A DNA stretch of 64,000 nt, taken from Oscillospiraceae bacterium. GTDB lineage: Bacteria > Bacillota > Clostridia > Oscillospirales > Ruminococcaceae. Position numbers and translations under genes: made by a program. The notes under the pieces were generated by a model. That model saw nothing but the letters and a program-made list of their open reading frames with translations, made no database searches and was not told the origin of the DNA. The stretch covers positions 1 to 64,000 of the forward strand of contig JAFVOU010000016.1 in the NCBI GenBank assembly GCA_017505635.1. Direction: 5' to 3'. Of the stretch, positions 49,763-60,388 are shown piece after piece (within the stretch, counting starts at the first letter, position 1; the number at the start of each line of letters is the position of its first letter).

Positions 49763-52594
49763 CTATACCTCCTGTTCAAAATATTTTTTAAGAAACATAC
49801 CTGTGTATGATTTTTTGTTTCGGCTGACTTCACGCGGTGTACCCTGTGCAACGATTGTGCCGCCTTTGTCTCCGCCTTCAGGTCCGATATCAATAATGTG
49901 GTCACATACTTTGATAAGGTCAAGGTTATGTTCAATAACAATAACTGTATTGCCTGCATCTACAAGCTTCTGAAGCACTTCTATAAGCTTGTGTACATCT
50001 GCTGTGTGCAGACCTGTGGTTGGTTCGTCAAGAATATACAATGTGTTACCTGTTTGTATCTTTGAAAGTTCAAGCGCAAGTTTAACACGCTGTGCTTCAC
50101 CGCCAGATAAGGTTGTTGCGCTCTGGCCAAGTTTTATATATCCCAGCCCAACATCATACAGTGTTTTGATTTTACGGTAAATTTTAGGCTGATTTTCAAA
50201 GAAAGCCATTGCCTGTTCAACCGTCATTTCAAGCACATCACTGATATTTTTGCCTTTATATTTAACCTCAAGAGTTTCACGGTTATAACGCTTGCCTTTA
50301 CATACCTCACAAGGCACATATATATCAGGCAGAAAATGCATTTCAATTTCAATAATACCGTCACCTTCGCAGGCTTCACAGCGGCCGCCTTTTACGTTAA
50401 AGGAAAAACGTCCGGGCTGATAGCCGCGCATCTTTGCATCCTGTGTCTGCGCAAATAATGTTCTTATATCTCCGAATACACCAGTGTATGTCGCAGGATT
50501 GGAACGTGGTGTACGGCCTATTGCAGACTGGTCAATACCGATAACCTTGTCGATATTTTCAAAACCTATAATGTCTTCGTGTGCACCTGGTTTAACTTTG
50601 GAGCCGTTAAGCACATTTGTGGCTTTTTTGTAGAAAATTTCGTTTATAAGGCTGGATTTACCGCTGCCGGAAACACCCGTTACACAAACCATTTTTCCAA
50701 GAGGAATTTCCACATCAATATTTTTCAGGTTATTATGTGTTGCACCGATAATCTTTATGATTTTCCCGTTGCCGTCTCTTGTTTTTTCGGGTATTTCAAT
50801 AACTTTTCTGCCACTGAGATACTGACCGGTAAGACTCTCTTCGCAGTTTTCTATATCTTCCAGTGTTCCCTGTGCAATAATCTCACCGCCATGTACACCT
50901 GCACCCGGGCCTATATCCACAATATGGTCAGCACTGCGGATTGTATCTTCATCGTGTTCAACCACGATAAGTGTATTGCCAAGATCTCTAAGATGTTTTA
51001 GTGTGGCAATAAGCTTTTCGTTGTCTCGCTGATGCAGACCTATACTTGGTTCATCAAGCACATACAATACCCCTGTAAGCATAGAGCCAATCTGTGTAGC
51101 AAGGCGTATACGCTGACTTTCACCGCCTGAAAGTGTTGCTGATGCACGGGCAAGTGTGAGATACTCAAGCCCTACACTTTTAAGGAAGTTAAGACGTTCC
51201 CTTACTTCTTTCAATATGCTGTGAGCTATAAGCTGTTCCTGATGTGTAAGTTTAAGATTGTCAATAAAATCAATTGCTTCTCTTACAGACATTTTTGTGA
51301 ATTCGCTGATATTTATACCACCTACTGTCACCGCAAGAATAACAGGCTTAAGACGGTCGCCATGACATTCAGGGCATTCAATACCACTCATAACACGGGA
51401 AATTTCTTCCTTCATCCAGCTTGATGTAGTCTCGCGGAAACGACGTTCCAGGTTATTTACAACTCCTTCAAAGTCGTTGCTGTAACTGCTCATTCCTCTG
51501 TCGGTTTCACGGTACAGTTCAAGTTTTTTGCCTTTTGTACCATAAAGAATAGCATCAACCGCTTCTTTTGACATATCTTTGATTGGTGTAGACAAGGTGA
51601 AACCATATTCTTTGCCAAGCCCTTTGTAATACATTTCAGAAATTGAGCCTTCGGCATAATACCATCCGCTTGCTTTGATTGCGCCTTCTTCAATGGATAA
51701 CTTTTTGTTCGGGATAATCATATCCGGGTCAACACGCATAAATTCTCCCAGACCTGTGCATTTTTCACAGGCGCCGAAAGGTGCATTGAAGGAAAACATT
51801 CTCGGTTCAAGTTCACCTATACTTATGCCGTGTTCCGGGCAGGCAAAACTTTGAGAAAAGAACATTTCTTCCCCGCCGATAACGTCAATGACAACACCTA
51901 CATCTGCAACAGATAGCGCTGTTTCGATACTGCCTGCAAGACGTGATGCAATATCGCCTCTTACAACAAGACGGTCAACTATAATATCGATATTATGCTT
52001 TTTATTTTTATCAAGAGTGATTTCTTCATCAAGGTCATAAATATTTCCGTCAACACGCACACGCACAAATCCCTGACGTTTTGCCGCATCAAGTTCTTTT
52101 ATATGCATCCCCTTCTGTCCGTGAACAACAGGAGCCATAACCTGAATCTTTGTTCCTTCGTCCAGCTGCATAATAGCATCAACCATCTGGTCAACAGACT
52201 GCTGTTTAATTTCTTTGCCGCATACAGGACAGTGTGGAATACCTATTCTTGCATACAACAGACGCAGATAGTCATATATTTCTGTAACAGTACCAACAGT
52301 GGAACGTGGGTTTTTGCTTGTTGTCTTCTGGTCTATAGAAATCGCAGGAGATAAACCCTCGATTGATTCAACATTTGGTTTTTCCATCTGCCCAAGAAAC
52401 TGACGGGCATAAGAAGACAAGCTTTCCATATATCTGCGCTGACCGTCAGCATATATGGTGTCGAATGCAAGACTGGATTTACCGCTGCCGGACAATCCTG
52501 TCATAACTATCATCTTGTCTCTTGGCAGGGTTACATCTATATTTTTAAGGTTATTCTCTTTAGCACCTCTGATTATAATTTTATCATTAGCCAT
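49763..52594 (-). CDS. uvrA: UvrABC system protein A
   Basis: A 943-residue UvrA, full length, which finds bulky DNA lesions. It has two ABC ATPase halves: Walker [15 protein letters not shown] at about 33 and [13 protein letters not shown] at about 640, with matching [12 protein letters not shown] and [12 protein letters not shown] signatures. The zinc modules appear as CPVCGKE and [19 protein letters not shown]...CEKC in the first half, and [27 protein letters not shown] in the second. uvrB lies 8 nt upstream in the same operon. Confidence 0.97.
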   Translation of the reverse strand: MANDKIIIRGAKENNLKNIDVTLPRDKMIVMTGLSGSGKSSLAFDTIYADGQRRYMESLSSYARQFLGQMEKPNVESIEGLSPAISIDQKTTSKNPRSTVGTVTEIYDYLRLLYARIGIPHCPVCGKEIKQQSVDQMVDAIMQLDEGTKIQVMAPVVHGQKGMHIKELDAAKRQGFVRVRVDGNIYDLDEEITLDKNKKHNIDIIVDRLVVRGDIASRLAGSIETALSVADVGVVIDVIGGEEMFFSQSFACPEHGISIGELEPRMFSFNAPFGACEKCTGLGEFMRVDPDMIIPNKKLSIEEGAIKASGWYYAEGSISEMYYKGLGKEYGFTLSTPIKDMSKEAVDAILYGTKGKKLELYRETDRGMSSYSNDFEGVVNNLERRFRETTSSWMKEEISRVMSGIECPECHGDRLKPVILAVTVGGINISEFTKMSVREAIDFIDNLKLTHQEQLIAHSILKEVRERLNFLKSVGLEYLTLARASATLSGGESQRIRLATQIGSMLTGVLYVLDEPSIGLHQRDNEKLIATLKHLRDLGNTLIVVEHDEDTIRSADHIVDIGPGAGVHGGEIIAQGTLEDIENCEESLTGQYLSGRKVIEIPEKTRDGNGKIIKIIGATHNNLKNIDVEIPLGKMVCVTGVSGSGKSSLINEIFYKKATNVLNGSKVKPGAHEDIIGFENIDKVIGIDQSAIGRTPRSNPATYTGVFGDIRTLFAQTQDAKMRGYQPGRFSFNVKGGRCEACEGDGIIEIEMHFLPDIYVPCEVCKGKRYNRETLEVKYKGKNISDVLEMTVEQAMAFFENQPKIYRKIKTLYDVGLGYIKLGQSATTLSGGEAQRVKLALELSKIQTGNTLYILDEPTTGLHTADVHKLIEVLQKLVDAGNTVIVIEHNLDLIKVCDHIIDIGPEGGDKGGTIVAQGTPREVSRNKKSYTGMFLKKYFEQEV

Positions 52595-52602
52595 TTAATC
52601 AC

Positions 52603-54570
52603 CTATTTTGAATTTTTAAGTTTTTCAATTCTGTCACGAACAAATGCCGCGTGTTCGAAATCCAGAATTTTTGCAGCTTCTTTCATTTCTTTTGTAAGTT
52701 TTTCTATGAGCTTTTCCTTTTCCGCCTTGGACATACGGCTGCTGCGTTTTTTATTTGCTTCGTCATCTTTTGTAGAGATTTCGATAATACCACGGATATC
52801 TTTTTTAACAGTCTGAGGGATTATGCCGTGTTCTTCGTTGTATTTTATCTGTATTTCACGTCGTCGGTATGTCTCGGTTATTGCACGTTCCATGGAATTT
52901 GTAACGCTGTCTGCATACATTATAACCTGACCGTTCGCATTGCGGGCTGCACGTCCAATAGTCTGTATAAGGCTTGTTTCGCTGCGCAGGAAGCCTTCTT
53001 TATCAGCATCAAGTATGGCAACCAGACTTACTTCCGGCATATCAAGCCCTTCGCGCAGGAGGTTGATACCCACAAGCACATCAATAGTACCTGTGCGCAA
53101 ATCGCGTATAAGTTCCATACGTTCAAAAGTATCAACTTCGTGGTGCATATATTTAACCTTGATTTTCTGATGAGCCAGGTATTCGGTTAAATCCTCCGCC
53201 ATTTTCTTTGTAAGGGTTGTAACAAGAACTCTTTCGTTTTTTGCAATACGGATATTAATTTCTTCAAGCAGATCCTCAATCTGACCTTCAACAGGTTTTA
53301 CTGTTATTTCGGGGTCAACAAGACCTGTAGGACGGATGATAAGTTCGGTTGTGTTTTCGCTGTGTTCTTTTTCGTATCTGCTTGGTGTGGCACTTACAAA
53401 CACCATCTGATTGAGTTTGTTTTCAAATTCTTCAAATTTAAGCGGACGGTTATCAAAAGCACTGGGCAGACGGAAACCAAATTCAACAAGATTTTTCTTT
53501 CGTGCATAGTCGCCGCCGTACATTGCTCCTACCTGAGGAATTGTAACGTGCGATTCATCAACAAAAAGCACAAAATCATCAGGGAAATAATCCAGCAGAG
53601 TTGTGCCGGTCTCTCCCGGTTTTCTGCCTGCAAAAACAGACGAATAGTTTTCAACGCCTTTGCAGGTACCAACCTCCTGCAGCATTTCCATATCATACAT
53701 TGTGCGCTGTGCAATGCGCTGCGCCTCAATCAGTTTGCCTTCTTCGGTAAACTTTTTAACCTGGCTGTCCATCTCATCCTGAATGCGTTCCAGTGCTGTT
53801 TTCAGCTTTTCATCAGAAATAATGTAATGGCTGGCTGGGAAAATTGCCAGATGGCTTATGGTGTTTTTTACTTCACCTGTAAGATAATTTATCTCTCTTA
53901 TCCTGTCTATTTCATCGCCAAAAAATTCTATGCGGTATGCTGTTTCGTGACTGTATGCAGGATAAACTTCCACAACATCGCCACGCACGCGGAACTTGTT
54001 GCGGATAAAATTCATATCATTACGTTCGTACTGAAGTTTTACAAGTTCCTTCATAAGTGTGTCACGGCTTTTTTCCATCCCCTGACGCAGTGAAATAACC
54101 ATTTCACGATAATCGATAGGGTCACCCAGAGAATAAATGCAGGATACACTTGCTACAATTATTACATCTCTGCGTTCGGAAAGGCTTGCTGTGGCACTGT
54201 GTCGCAACCGGTCAATTTCTTCGTTTATAGCACTGTCTTTTTCTATATAAACATCTTTGGACGGAATATATGCTTCCGGCTGATAGTAATCATAATAGGA
54301 TACAAAATATTCAACCGCATTTTCAGGAAAAAGTTCTTTAAACTCTGTGCAAAGCTGTGCTGCAAGGGTTTTGTTGTGCGCCAGAACAAGTGTCGGACGA
54401 TTGATTTTTTGTATTATCTGAGCCATAACAAAGGTTTTGCCCGTACCTGTTGCACCAAGAATTGTCTGTGCTTTAAGGCCTTTTTCTATACCTTCTGCAA
54501 TAGAATCTATAGCCTTTGGCTGGTCACCCATAGGCTTGTATTCACTGACAAGTCTGAAACAATCTGCCAC
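52603..54570 (-). CDS. uvrB: UvrABC system protein B
   Basis: A 655-residue UvrB helicase. Walker A is GATGTGKT at 39-46; the beta-hairpin [12 protein letters not shown] that holds damaged DNA is near 95, followed by helicase motifs including DESHVT and a C-terminal UVR domain ([14 protein letters not shown]) that contacts UvrC. The start is GTG at 54570, chosen because AAGGAGG lies 8 nt upstream and because UvrB normally begins a few residues before FRLVSEYKP; upstream in-frame codons have no ribosome binding site. Confidence 0.96.
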   Translation of the reverse strand: MADCFRLVSEYKPMGDQPKAIDSIAEGIEKGLKAQTILGATGTGKTFVMAQIIQKINRPTLVLAHNKTLAAQLCTEFKELFPENAVEYFVSYYDYYQPEAYIPSKDVYIEKDSAINEEIDRLRHSATASLSERRDVIIVASVSCIYSLGDPIDYREMVISLRQGMEKSRDTLMKELVKLQYERNDMNFIRNKFRVRGDVVEVYPAYSHETAYRIEFFGDEIDRIREINYLTGEVKNTISHLAIFPASHYIISDEKLKTALERIQDEMDSQVKKFTEEGKLIEAQRIAQRTMYDMEMLQEVGTCKGVENYSSVFAGRKPGETGTTLLDYFPDDFVLFVDESHVTIPQVGAMYGGDYARKKNLVEFGFRLPSAFDNRPLKFEEFENKLNQMVFVSATPSRYEKEHSENTTELIIRPTGLVDPEITVKPVEGQIEDLLEEINIRIAKNERVLVTTLTKKMAEDLTEYLAHQKIKVKYMHHEVDTFERMELIRDLRTGTIDVLVGINLLREGLDMPEVSLVAILDADKEGFLRSETSLIQTIGRAARNANGQVIMYADSVTNSMERAITETYRRREIQIKYNEEHGIIPQTVKKDIRGIIEISTKDDEANKKRSSRMSKAEKEKLIEKLTKEMKEAAKILDFEHAAFVRDRIEKLKNSK

Positions 54571-54619
54571 CGCTTTGCCCTCCTTTTTACTACAATTACG
54601 CATAATATTGTAAGAATAT

Positions 54620-54648
54620 ATTATACCACAAATACAGTAAAATTGGAA
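54620..54648 (-). promoter_or_regulatory. Possible promoter of uvrB
   Basis: Minus strand: TTCCAA (54643-54648), 17-bp spacer, TATAAT (54620-54625). Only the -10 is strong. I see no LexA-type box of the CGAAC/GTTCG form nearby. Confidence 0.45.
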
Positions 54649-54679
54649 CATCCTATATATGCAATTTTTTACATTTCAC

Positions 54680-54717
54680 AAAAAATACGAACCTTTTTAA
54701 CAAAGGTCCGTATTCTA
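54680..54717 (-). terminator. Rho-independent terminator of the class II aldolase gene
   Basis: AATACGGACCTTT pairs with AAAGGTTCGTATT (one G-U) followed by TTTT on the minus strand. Confidence 0.82.
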
Positions 54718-54720
54718 TAA

Positions 54721-55410
54721 TTATTCTTCTGTTTCGTTGTACTTTTTGTAACCGGGATGCTTGCCTGTAACTCCGTATTTACTGCGCATACTGATAAGTG
54801 TATCAATATTTGGTTTTGAGATTTCTTTTTCACCGCCAAGCAGATGTGCTGTAAGCTGAATTTTTGCACCAAGTTCAAGACTTTCCATACGATAATATGC
54901 TGTAATAACATCTGCACCAACTGTGATTGCACCGTGGTTTTCAAGAAGCATTACATCGTGTTCCTGCAGATATGGTCTGATTGCATCAGGAACTTCCTGT
55001 GTTGATGGTGTGCCGTAAGGTGTGATTGGCACACTGCCAAACATAATAACATTTTCTATCATTATGTATTTATCCATATGTACATGTGCAACTGCAAAAC
55101 CTGTAGCGGTTGGCGGATGTGCATGGATAACGGATTTTACATCTTCTCTTTCTCTGTAACAGCAGAGATGCATTTTAATTTCGCTGGATGGACGGTAACC
55201 TTCGTTTGCTTCGAGAATATTTCCGTCCATATCAATAGTTACAAGTTTGTCCGGTGTGATAAAGCTTTTGCTTATACCTGTTGGTGTTGCAATAACAACA
55301 TTTTCGTCCACTCTTACAGAAACGTTACCATCATTTGCAGCAACCCAGCCAAGCTGCCACATTTTATGGCATACATCGCATATCTGTTCTTTTATTTCCT
55401 GATATTTCAT
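54721..55410 (-). CDS. Class II aldolase (L-fuculose-phosphate aldolase / AraD-like)
   Basis: A 229-residue zinc aldolase of the AraD/FucA family. NDGNVSVRVDENVVIATPTGISK near the N-terminus binds substrate phosphate. The catalytic Glu is in PSSEIKMHL at about 75, zinc His residues are in VIHAHPP (about 93/95) and ENHGAITVG (about 156). It splits a ketose-1-phosphate into DHAP and an aldehyde; whether fuculose-, rhamnulose- or another phosphate is the substrate is not clear, and no sugar pathway genes stand beside it. The start at 55410 has AAGGAG 7 nt upstream. Confidence 0.88.
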   Translation of the reverse strand: MKYQEIKEQICDVCHKMWQLGWVAANDGNVSVRVDENVVIATPTGISKSFITPDKLVTIDMDGNILEANEGYRPSSEIKMHLCCYREREDVKSVIHAHPPTATGFAVAHVHMDKYIMIENVIMFGSVPITPYGTPSTQEVPDAIRPYLQEHDVMLLENHGAITVGADVITAYYRMESLELGAKIQLTAHLLGGEKEISKPNIDTLISMRSKYGVTGKHPGYKKYNETEE

Positions 55411-55479
55411 ATCTCTACTCCTTAACAATAATTTTATATCCATATTTTAACACAGTTGTAAGCTTTACTCAACACATTC

Positions 55480-56364
55480 TTACGATAAATTTACACAGGA
55501 AAGCTCATCTATTACAATACGCATAGGTTTTGAAACCCACTTATCCCTGTGATGAATAAGCTGCTTCCATATCTTTATATCAAAACCTTTTACGTTTAAA
55601 CGGACAATTTTTCCTTTCTTAACATCTTCCTCGGTAACATAATCAGGCAAAAAAGAAATACCGACATTTTCTGTTACAAATTTACAAAGCAGATCAGCAC
55701 TGCTCATTTCAAGCACAGGTGTTATTTCCAAAGATCGTTTTGCAAGCTCTTCGTCCAGAATACGTCTGTAGCTCATTCCTCTTTCGGTAAGCAAAAATGG
55801 CTGATTTACAATTTCTTCAACACTGATAATATCTTTTTGGGAAATTTCATTGGCAGATGATGCAACAAAATGCACAGATATAGGTTCTTCGTGAATAATT
55901 ACATAGTTTGTGTTGTAAATATGGCTGTCCAGCGTACACACTACGTCTGCTTCATTATGGTCAATAAGTTTGAACAAATCACCTGTTCCTGCTGTTTTTA
56001 TGTTCAATGCTATATCCGGATATTCCTTTTTAAATCTTAAAAACCAATCGGACAACAACGGAGAACACAATGAATCAGCTGTTGCCAGTCTTACAAGCCC
56101 CGTTATGCTGTTTTTATTGTTGTCTGAAACCATTTCCTGTGACATATTACAGATTTTCTGAGCATAGTTAAGTGCATTTCTTCCTGCATCTGTAAGTTTG
56201 ATTGTATGCCCTATTCTGTCAAACAACTGTACTCCCAGCTCTGATTCAAGCTGTTTTATCTGAAAAGATACAGTTGGCTGCGAAAAGCCAAGCTTTTCTG
56301 CTGCTTTTGTAAAGCTGTTAAGCTCTGCTACGTGTATAAATATGTTTAAACTTTGTAAATCCAT
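55480..56364 (-). CDS. LysR family transcriptional regulator
   Basis: A 294-residue LysR protein. The winged helix-turn-helix is in LNIFIHVAELNSFTKAAEKLGFSQPTVSFQIKQLESELGVQLFDR (about 6-50). An effector-binding domain of two lobes follows from about 90. The start at 56364 has GAGG 5 nt upstream. It is divergently transcribed from the alanine symporter gene, 107 nt apart, so that gene is a likely target; the effector might be an amino acid, but this is inference. Confidence 0.92.
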   Translation of the reverse strand: MDLQSLNIFIHVAELNSFTKAAEKLGFSQPTVSFQIKQLESELGVQLFDRIGHTIKLTDAGRNALNYAQKICNMSQEMVSDNNKNSITGLVRLATADSLCSPLLSDWFLRFKKEYPDIALNIKTAGTGDLFKLIDHNEADVVCTLDSHIYNTNYVIIHEEPISVHFVASSANEISQKDIISVEEIVNQPFLLTERGMSYRRILDEELAKRSLEITPVLEMSSADLLCKFVTENVGISFLPDYVTEEDVKKGKIVRLNVKGFDIKIWKQLIHHRDKWVSKPMRIVIDELSCVNLS

Positions 56365-56409
56365 ATTTCCTCGATTCAATTTTTAAATGTTCTTTATCAA
56401 AACTATCAA

Positions 56410-56439
56410 TTGGACAAATGATTGCTTGTATTATATACT
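56410..56439 (+). promoter_or_regulatory. Possible promoter of the alanine symporter gene in the LysR divergent region
   Basis: TTGGAC at 56410-56415 and TATACT at 56434-56439 with an 18-bp spacer. No clear T-N11-A LysR box could be pinned down. Confidence 0.4.
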
Positions 56440-56471
56440 TAACCCATATCAAATGCAAGAGGTTAAATATT

Positions 56472-57851
56472 ATGAGTATTATATCTTTCATCTATAATTT
56501 GCTTTGGGGAGATTTGTTTTTCATCCCATTGCCAAACGGTTCTTCAATAGGCATTTCACTTCTTGTGCTTATTCTTATTCCTTCCGGTATATTCTTTACT
56601 ATAAAAACAAAGTTTGTTCCAATAAGAATGTTCCCTGAAATGCTTAAAATATCGGTTGAAAAAAATCCGGGTAAAAACGGTGCTATCTCCGGTATGCAGA
56701 CTTTGATTGTATCAACAGCTACCCGTGTTGGTATGGGCAATATGGTTGGTGTTGTTGCTGCTGTTTCTGCAGGCGGTGCAGGTGCAGTTTTCTGGATGTG
56801 GATTACAGCCCTTATCGGTTCTTCCACTGCGTTTGTTGAAGCAACACTTGCACAGCTTCATAAAGAAAAGGACCCTCTTTATGGAGGTTTCCGCGGTGGT
56901 CCTACATACTATATACATAACTTTTTTGCAAAAAAAGGCAATCGTTACAGCGTTATAGCTGTACTTTTCGCATTGAGCGGCCTCTTATGCTGGTGTGGTG
57001 TAAGTCAGGTTATCAGCAACTCTATTTCTTCGGCATTTTACAACGCATTTAATATTCCGACAATTATATCCACTTCTGTTACTGTAATTGTTGCTGCTGT
57101 TATTGTTTTCAGAAAAAATGCTACAGTCAGAGTTCTGGATATCATTGTTCCTGTTATGGCTGCATTTTACTTTATTCTTTCTGTGATTGTTGTAATTACA
57201 AATTTAAATCTTCTTCCTGCTGTTTTTGTAAGGATTTTTGAAGAAGCATTCGGCTTAAGACAGGTTGTTGCCGGCGGTTTTGGTGCTGCACTTATGAATG
57301 GCGTAAAACGAGGTTTGTTCTCCAACGAAGCAGGCAGCGGTTCTGCTCCTTGTGCTGCGGCAGCGGCAGATGTAAGCCATCCTGCAAAAGCAGGTCTTTT
57401 TCAGGCTTTTGGTGTTATAATAGACACTATTGTAATATGCAGCTGTACAGCTTTTATCATTCTTCTTGCTCCTGCTGAATTGGTGAGTGGTCTTAATGGT
57501 ATGGAATTGCTGCAGACTGCAATGATGCACCATTTTGGCTATATTGGTGTTATATTTACTGCTATTGCATTGTGGCTGTTCAGCTTTTCTACCTTTATCG
57601 GTATTCTTTATTATGCGCGCTCAAATGTTGCATATCTTTTTGGTGATAATATGAAATCACAGAACATCTACAAAATCATAGCACTTCTTATGCTGTTCAT
57701 TGGCGGTATGGCTACATATACATTTGTATGGGACCTGGGTGATATTGGTGTAGCCCTTATGACTGTATTCAATATGATTGCCATTATACCTATGCACAGA
57801 CAGGCAATAAAATCCCTTGATGAATACTCATCGTCAATCAAAAAAAGATAA
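56472..57851 (+). CDS. Sodium:alanine symporter family protein (AGCS)
   Basis: A 459-residue AGCS transporter importing alanine or glycine with Na+. Family stretches seen are STATRVGMGNMVGVVAAVSAGGAGAVFWMW (about 79-108), GGPTYYI, LMNGVKRGLFSNEAGSGSAPCAAAAA (about 275-300) and the late LYYARSNVAYLFGD. About ten to eleven membrane helices are predicted. The start at 56472 has AGAGG 9 nt upstream; an earlier ATG in frame would lie within the promoter region. Confidence 0.94.
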   Translation: MSIISFIYNLLWGDLFFIPLPNGSSIGISLLVLILIPSGIFFTIKTKFVPIRMFPEMLKISVEKNPGKNGAISGMQTLIVSTATRVGMGNMVGVVAAVSAGGAGAVFWMWITALIGSSTAFVEATLAQLHKEKDPLYGGFRGGPTYYIHNFFAKKGNRYSVIAVLFALSGLLCWCGVSQVISNSISSAFYNAFNIPTIISTSVTVIVAAVIVFRKNATVRVLDIIVPVMAAFYFILSVIVVITNLNLLPAVFVRIFEEAFGLRQVVAGGFGAALMNGVKRGLFSNEAGSGSAPCAAAAADVSHPAKAGLFQAFGVIIDTIVICSCTAFIILLAPAELVSGLNGMELLQTAMMHHFGYIGVIFTAIALWLFSFSTFIGILYYARSNVAYLFGDNMKSQNIYKIIALLMLFIGGMATYTFVWDLGDIGVALMTVFNMIAIIPMHRQAIKSLDEYSSSIKKR

Positions 57852-57855
57852 TAAA

Positions 57856-57895
57856 GCAAAACTACCGTGTGAATTTTATTTCAAACGGTAGTTTT
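57856..57895. terminator. Terminator between the symporter and the convergent DUF1287 gene
   Basis: AAAACTACCGT pairs with ACGGTAGTTTT, extended inside by GTGTGAAA/TTTCAAAC, with T-rich tails on both sides. Confidence 0.85.
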
Positions 57896-57898
57896 ATT

Positions 57899-58600
57899 TT
57901 ATTTCCATTCTATCAGAATATATTCTTCAACAAGCGATGCGTCAAATCTGTAATGGCCCGTAACCTCACCGCGCTTAAAATAATTTTCTTCTCTGTTCGG
58001 CTGTCCTCCGTTGTGAATTATGTACGTCTGCCCTTTTATATTTCTTTTGTCCGAAACTATCCCTATATGTTTATCATTGCCGAAAATAACAATATCTCCC
58101 GGCTGCCACTGGGATATATCGGTTGTATCCAGTGTAAGCTTCTGCCCGTATTCTTCAAAGAACACCCTCAAATTTACAACTCTTCTGAAATCAATATTAT
58201 CATCGCGCTTGATTATGTTGGGATAAGCCTGCGGACGCAGACGTATATCATAATCCACCATTTCACGCAGATTATACCCTGCATTTTTAAATGCTCGCCA
58301 TACAACATCGGTACATACGCCTATATTATCCGGCGGATATCCCTCCGCCCAGTATGAACTGTCATATTTAGGATGATTTTCTGCATCCTTTCTTGCCCCT
58401 AGCATAATGTCTGTGTAGTCATCCACACCGTTATTATTGAAATCCACAGTGCTGTGCACTGTTCCTATATCAAAGCAGCTGGCTTTAAAGGTAATTTCCG
58501 GCAGAATATTATATATAACCGCAAGATAGCATCCTGCAGACAGAATAACAGTAAGCAGTATAATAATAATTCGTCTGAGCCATTTTTTAATTATGTTCAT
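57899..58600 (-). CDS. DUF1287 family protein
   Basis: A 233-residue exported or anchored protein with an N-terminal membrane helix (about 9-30). The DUF1287 domain follows. Its Cys in GVCTDVVWRAFKNAGY and His in NDKHIGIVSD suggest an NlpC/P60-type cysteine peptidase fold. Near residue 55, NNNGVDDYTDIML resembles a calcium-binding loop. Function is uncharacterised; wall-related hydrolysis is a guess from the fold. It starts 14 nt after the radC stop and shares its transcript. Confidence 0.85.
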   Translation of the reverse strand: MNIIKKWLRRIIIILLTVILSAGCYLAVIYNILPEITFKASCFDIGTVHSTVDFNNNGVDDYTDIMLGARKDAENHPKYDSSYWAEGYPPDNIGVCTDVVWRAFKNAGYNLREMVDYDIRLRPQAYPNIIKRDDNIDFRRVVNLRVFFEEYGQKLTLDTTDISQWQPGDIVIFGNDKHIGIVSDKRNIKGQTYIIHNGGQPNREENYFKRGEVTGHYRFDASLVEEYILIEWK

Positions 58601-58614
58601 AGTAAAACCTTATA

Positions 58615-59301
58615 TCAGTATTCAAAATCAGCAAACATACCGCTGTCCAGCATAGAAACATAGTCATTGTCAGCAACGACAATGTGGTCACACAGCTGAA
58701 TATCCATAAGCTTTAGAGCTTTGTATATTCTTTTTGTTGTAAGAATATCACTGCTGGATGGAAGCGCCACACCACCCGGATGATTGTGCGCCAGCACAAC
58801 ACCTGTTGCATTGCTGTTAATTGCCGCCGCAACAATTTTGCGCACCGAAACAGCACTTGCATTTACAGTGCCCTTGCTTATCATCTCGCTTTTAATAAAT
58901 TTCTTTTTGTCATCAAGCAGCATTATATGTACTTCTTCACTTGTTTTGCCCATAAATCTTGGAACAAAATATCTGCCTGCAAGATTTGTGGAATTTATTA
59001 CAGTAACTTTTTCGGTTTTATCTGTATGATAAATATTACAGATTTCCGGTATAAGTTTAATAAGTACTGCACTGTGTTCGCCTATTCCTTCAACCTTGCA
59101 AAGTTCTTCTATGGGTGCATCAAACACATTGGATAAGCTTCCAAACTGTTTAAGCAGTCTGTGACCTATTTCGTTGGTGTCACAGCGTGGCAGCGAATAA
59201 AACAAAAGTAGTTCCAGTATATTATGGTCTTCGAAAGTTGAAAGACCGTCATTTACAAATCGTTGTTTAAGACGTTTTCTGTGTCCTTCGTGTAAGTTCA
59301 T
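58615..59301 (-). CDS. radC: RadC family protein (JAB1/MPN domain)
   Basis: A 228-residue RadC-like protein. A helix-hairpin-helix region (about 35-85, FGSLSNVFDAPIEELCKVEGIGEHSA) is followed by the JAB metalloprotease-like domain, with the zinc motif HNHPGG at about 172-177 and the downstream SSSD. Despite its name its role in DNA repair is doubtful. The length is normal, and AAGGAAAG precedes the ATG. Confidence 0.93.
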   Translation of the reverse strand: MNLHEGHRKRLKQRFVNDGLSTFEDHNILELLLFYSLPRCDTNEIGHRLLKQFGSLSNVFDAPIEELCKVEGIGEHSAVLIKLIPEICNIYHTDKTEKVTVINSTNLAGRYFVPRFMGKTSEEVHIMLLDDKKKFIKSEMISKGTVNASAVSVRKIVAAAINSNATGVVLAHNHPGGVALPSSSDILTTKRIYKALKLMDIQLCDHIVVADNDYVSMLDSGMFADFEY

Positions 59302-59398
59302 ATGGTTTTTGCTTTCCTTTTAGAAAATATTTACTATAGAATAAAATTATTGTATACTATTATATATTATTAACAATAAAAATAAAAGTAGGTTTATT

Positions 59399-60340
59399 AT
59401 GAAAAGCTTTACTGCAACATCAAATGATGACGGTGTCCGCCTGAGCCGTTTCTGTGAAAAACTTTGTCCTGCTATGCCTAAAAGCATGCTGTACAAAAGT
59501 TTTCGCAACAAAAGAATAAAAGTTAACGGCAAAAAACAGGATGCTGACTACAGAATAAAAAGCGGTGACCTGATTGAGCTATATATAAATGATGAATTTT
59601 TTGCCTCTGACAACAAATCAGAATTTAAACCGCAAAAAGAATATAAAAATAATCTTAATATAGTTTACGAAGATGAAAATTTAATTTTCATATATAAACC
59701 TCAGGGATTGCTTTGTCATTCTGACAATAAAAACGAAGATAATCTTGTGGATATGGTTATTGCTTATCTTACTCACAAAGGCGAATACAGTGCCGAAAAC
59801 GAAAACAGTTTTACCCCTGCACTCTGCAACAGAATTGACCAGGGTACCGAAGGTATTGTAATTGCTGCCAAAAATTATCGTTCTCTTGCTGATATGAACG
59901 AGATTATACGCGAAGATATGCTTTGTAAAAAATATCTAGCAGTAACACACAAAGCTATAAACGGCAGATATGCCGCATATCTTACAAGGGATAAGCAGGC
60001 CAAAAAAGTAACTGTTACGCAAAAACCAATAAGCAATGAAAGCAAGGATATTGTTACAGTTTTTGAAACTTTAAATTCAAAAAACAACTGCCATCTTGTT
60101 GAATGTACTCTTGTTACAGGCCGTACACATCAGATAAGGGCACATCTCGCCTGGCTGGGTGCAGGTATATTAGGTGATAGAAAGTATGGCATTTCTGTTA
60201 AAAACCTTAAAAGTCAGCTTCTGTGTGCATACAAAATTATATTCCGTGACATACCACATCAAAACAGTTTAAATTATCTTTCAGGCAAAGAATTCGCTTT
60301 AAAAGACAGTTTTGTACATCAGTATTTTAATAAGTTATAA
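59399..60340 (+). CDS. RluA family pseudouridine synthase
   Basis: A 313-residue pseudouridine synthase with an N-terminal S4-like domain (about 12-75) and a catalytic core. The catalytic Asp is in NRIDQGTEGIVIAAK at about 145, and GRTHQIRAHLAWLGAGILGDRKYG follows at about 240-264. It is distinct from the RluD-type protein elsewhere in the window. Target RNA is unknown (RluC-like 23S rRNA positions or tRNA). A weak AGTAGG lies ahead of the ATG. Confidence 0.92.
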   Translation: MKSFTATSNDDGVRLSRFCEKLCPAMPKSMLYKSFRNKRIKVNGKKQDADYRIKSGDLIELYINDEFFASDNKSEFKPQKEYKNNLNIVYEDENLIFIYKPQGLLCHSDNKNEDNLVDMVIAYLTHKGEYSAENENSFTPALCNRIDQGTEGIVIAAKNYRSLADMNEIIREDMLCKKYLAVTHKAINGRYAAYLTRDKQAKKVTVTQKPISNESKDIVTVFETLNSKNNCHLVECTLVTGRTHQIRAHLAWLGAGILGDRKYGISVKNLKSQLLCAYKIIFRDIPHQNSLNYLSGKEFALKDSFVHQYFNKL

Positions 60341-60344
60341 AACA

Positions 60345-60388
60345 AAAACGCATAGATTGAGTTTATCCTCTTTCTATGCGTTTTTTAT
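60345..60388. terminator. Bidirectional terminator between RluA-type gene and polC
   Basis: AAAAACGCATAGA pairs with TCTATGCGTTTTT across a 15-nt loop; T-runs are on both strands and two genes converge here. Confidence 0.9.

Noticed and set aside
49763-49959. 66-residue N-terminal extension of miaB reaching into uvrA
   Set aside because: The frame is open but AGGAGG and ATG at 49761 mark the real start. The extension is low-complexity shadow of uvrA.
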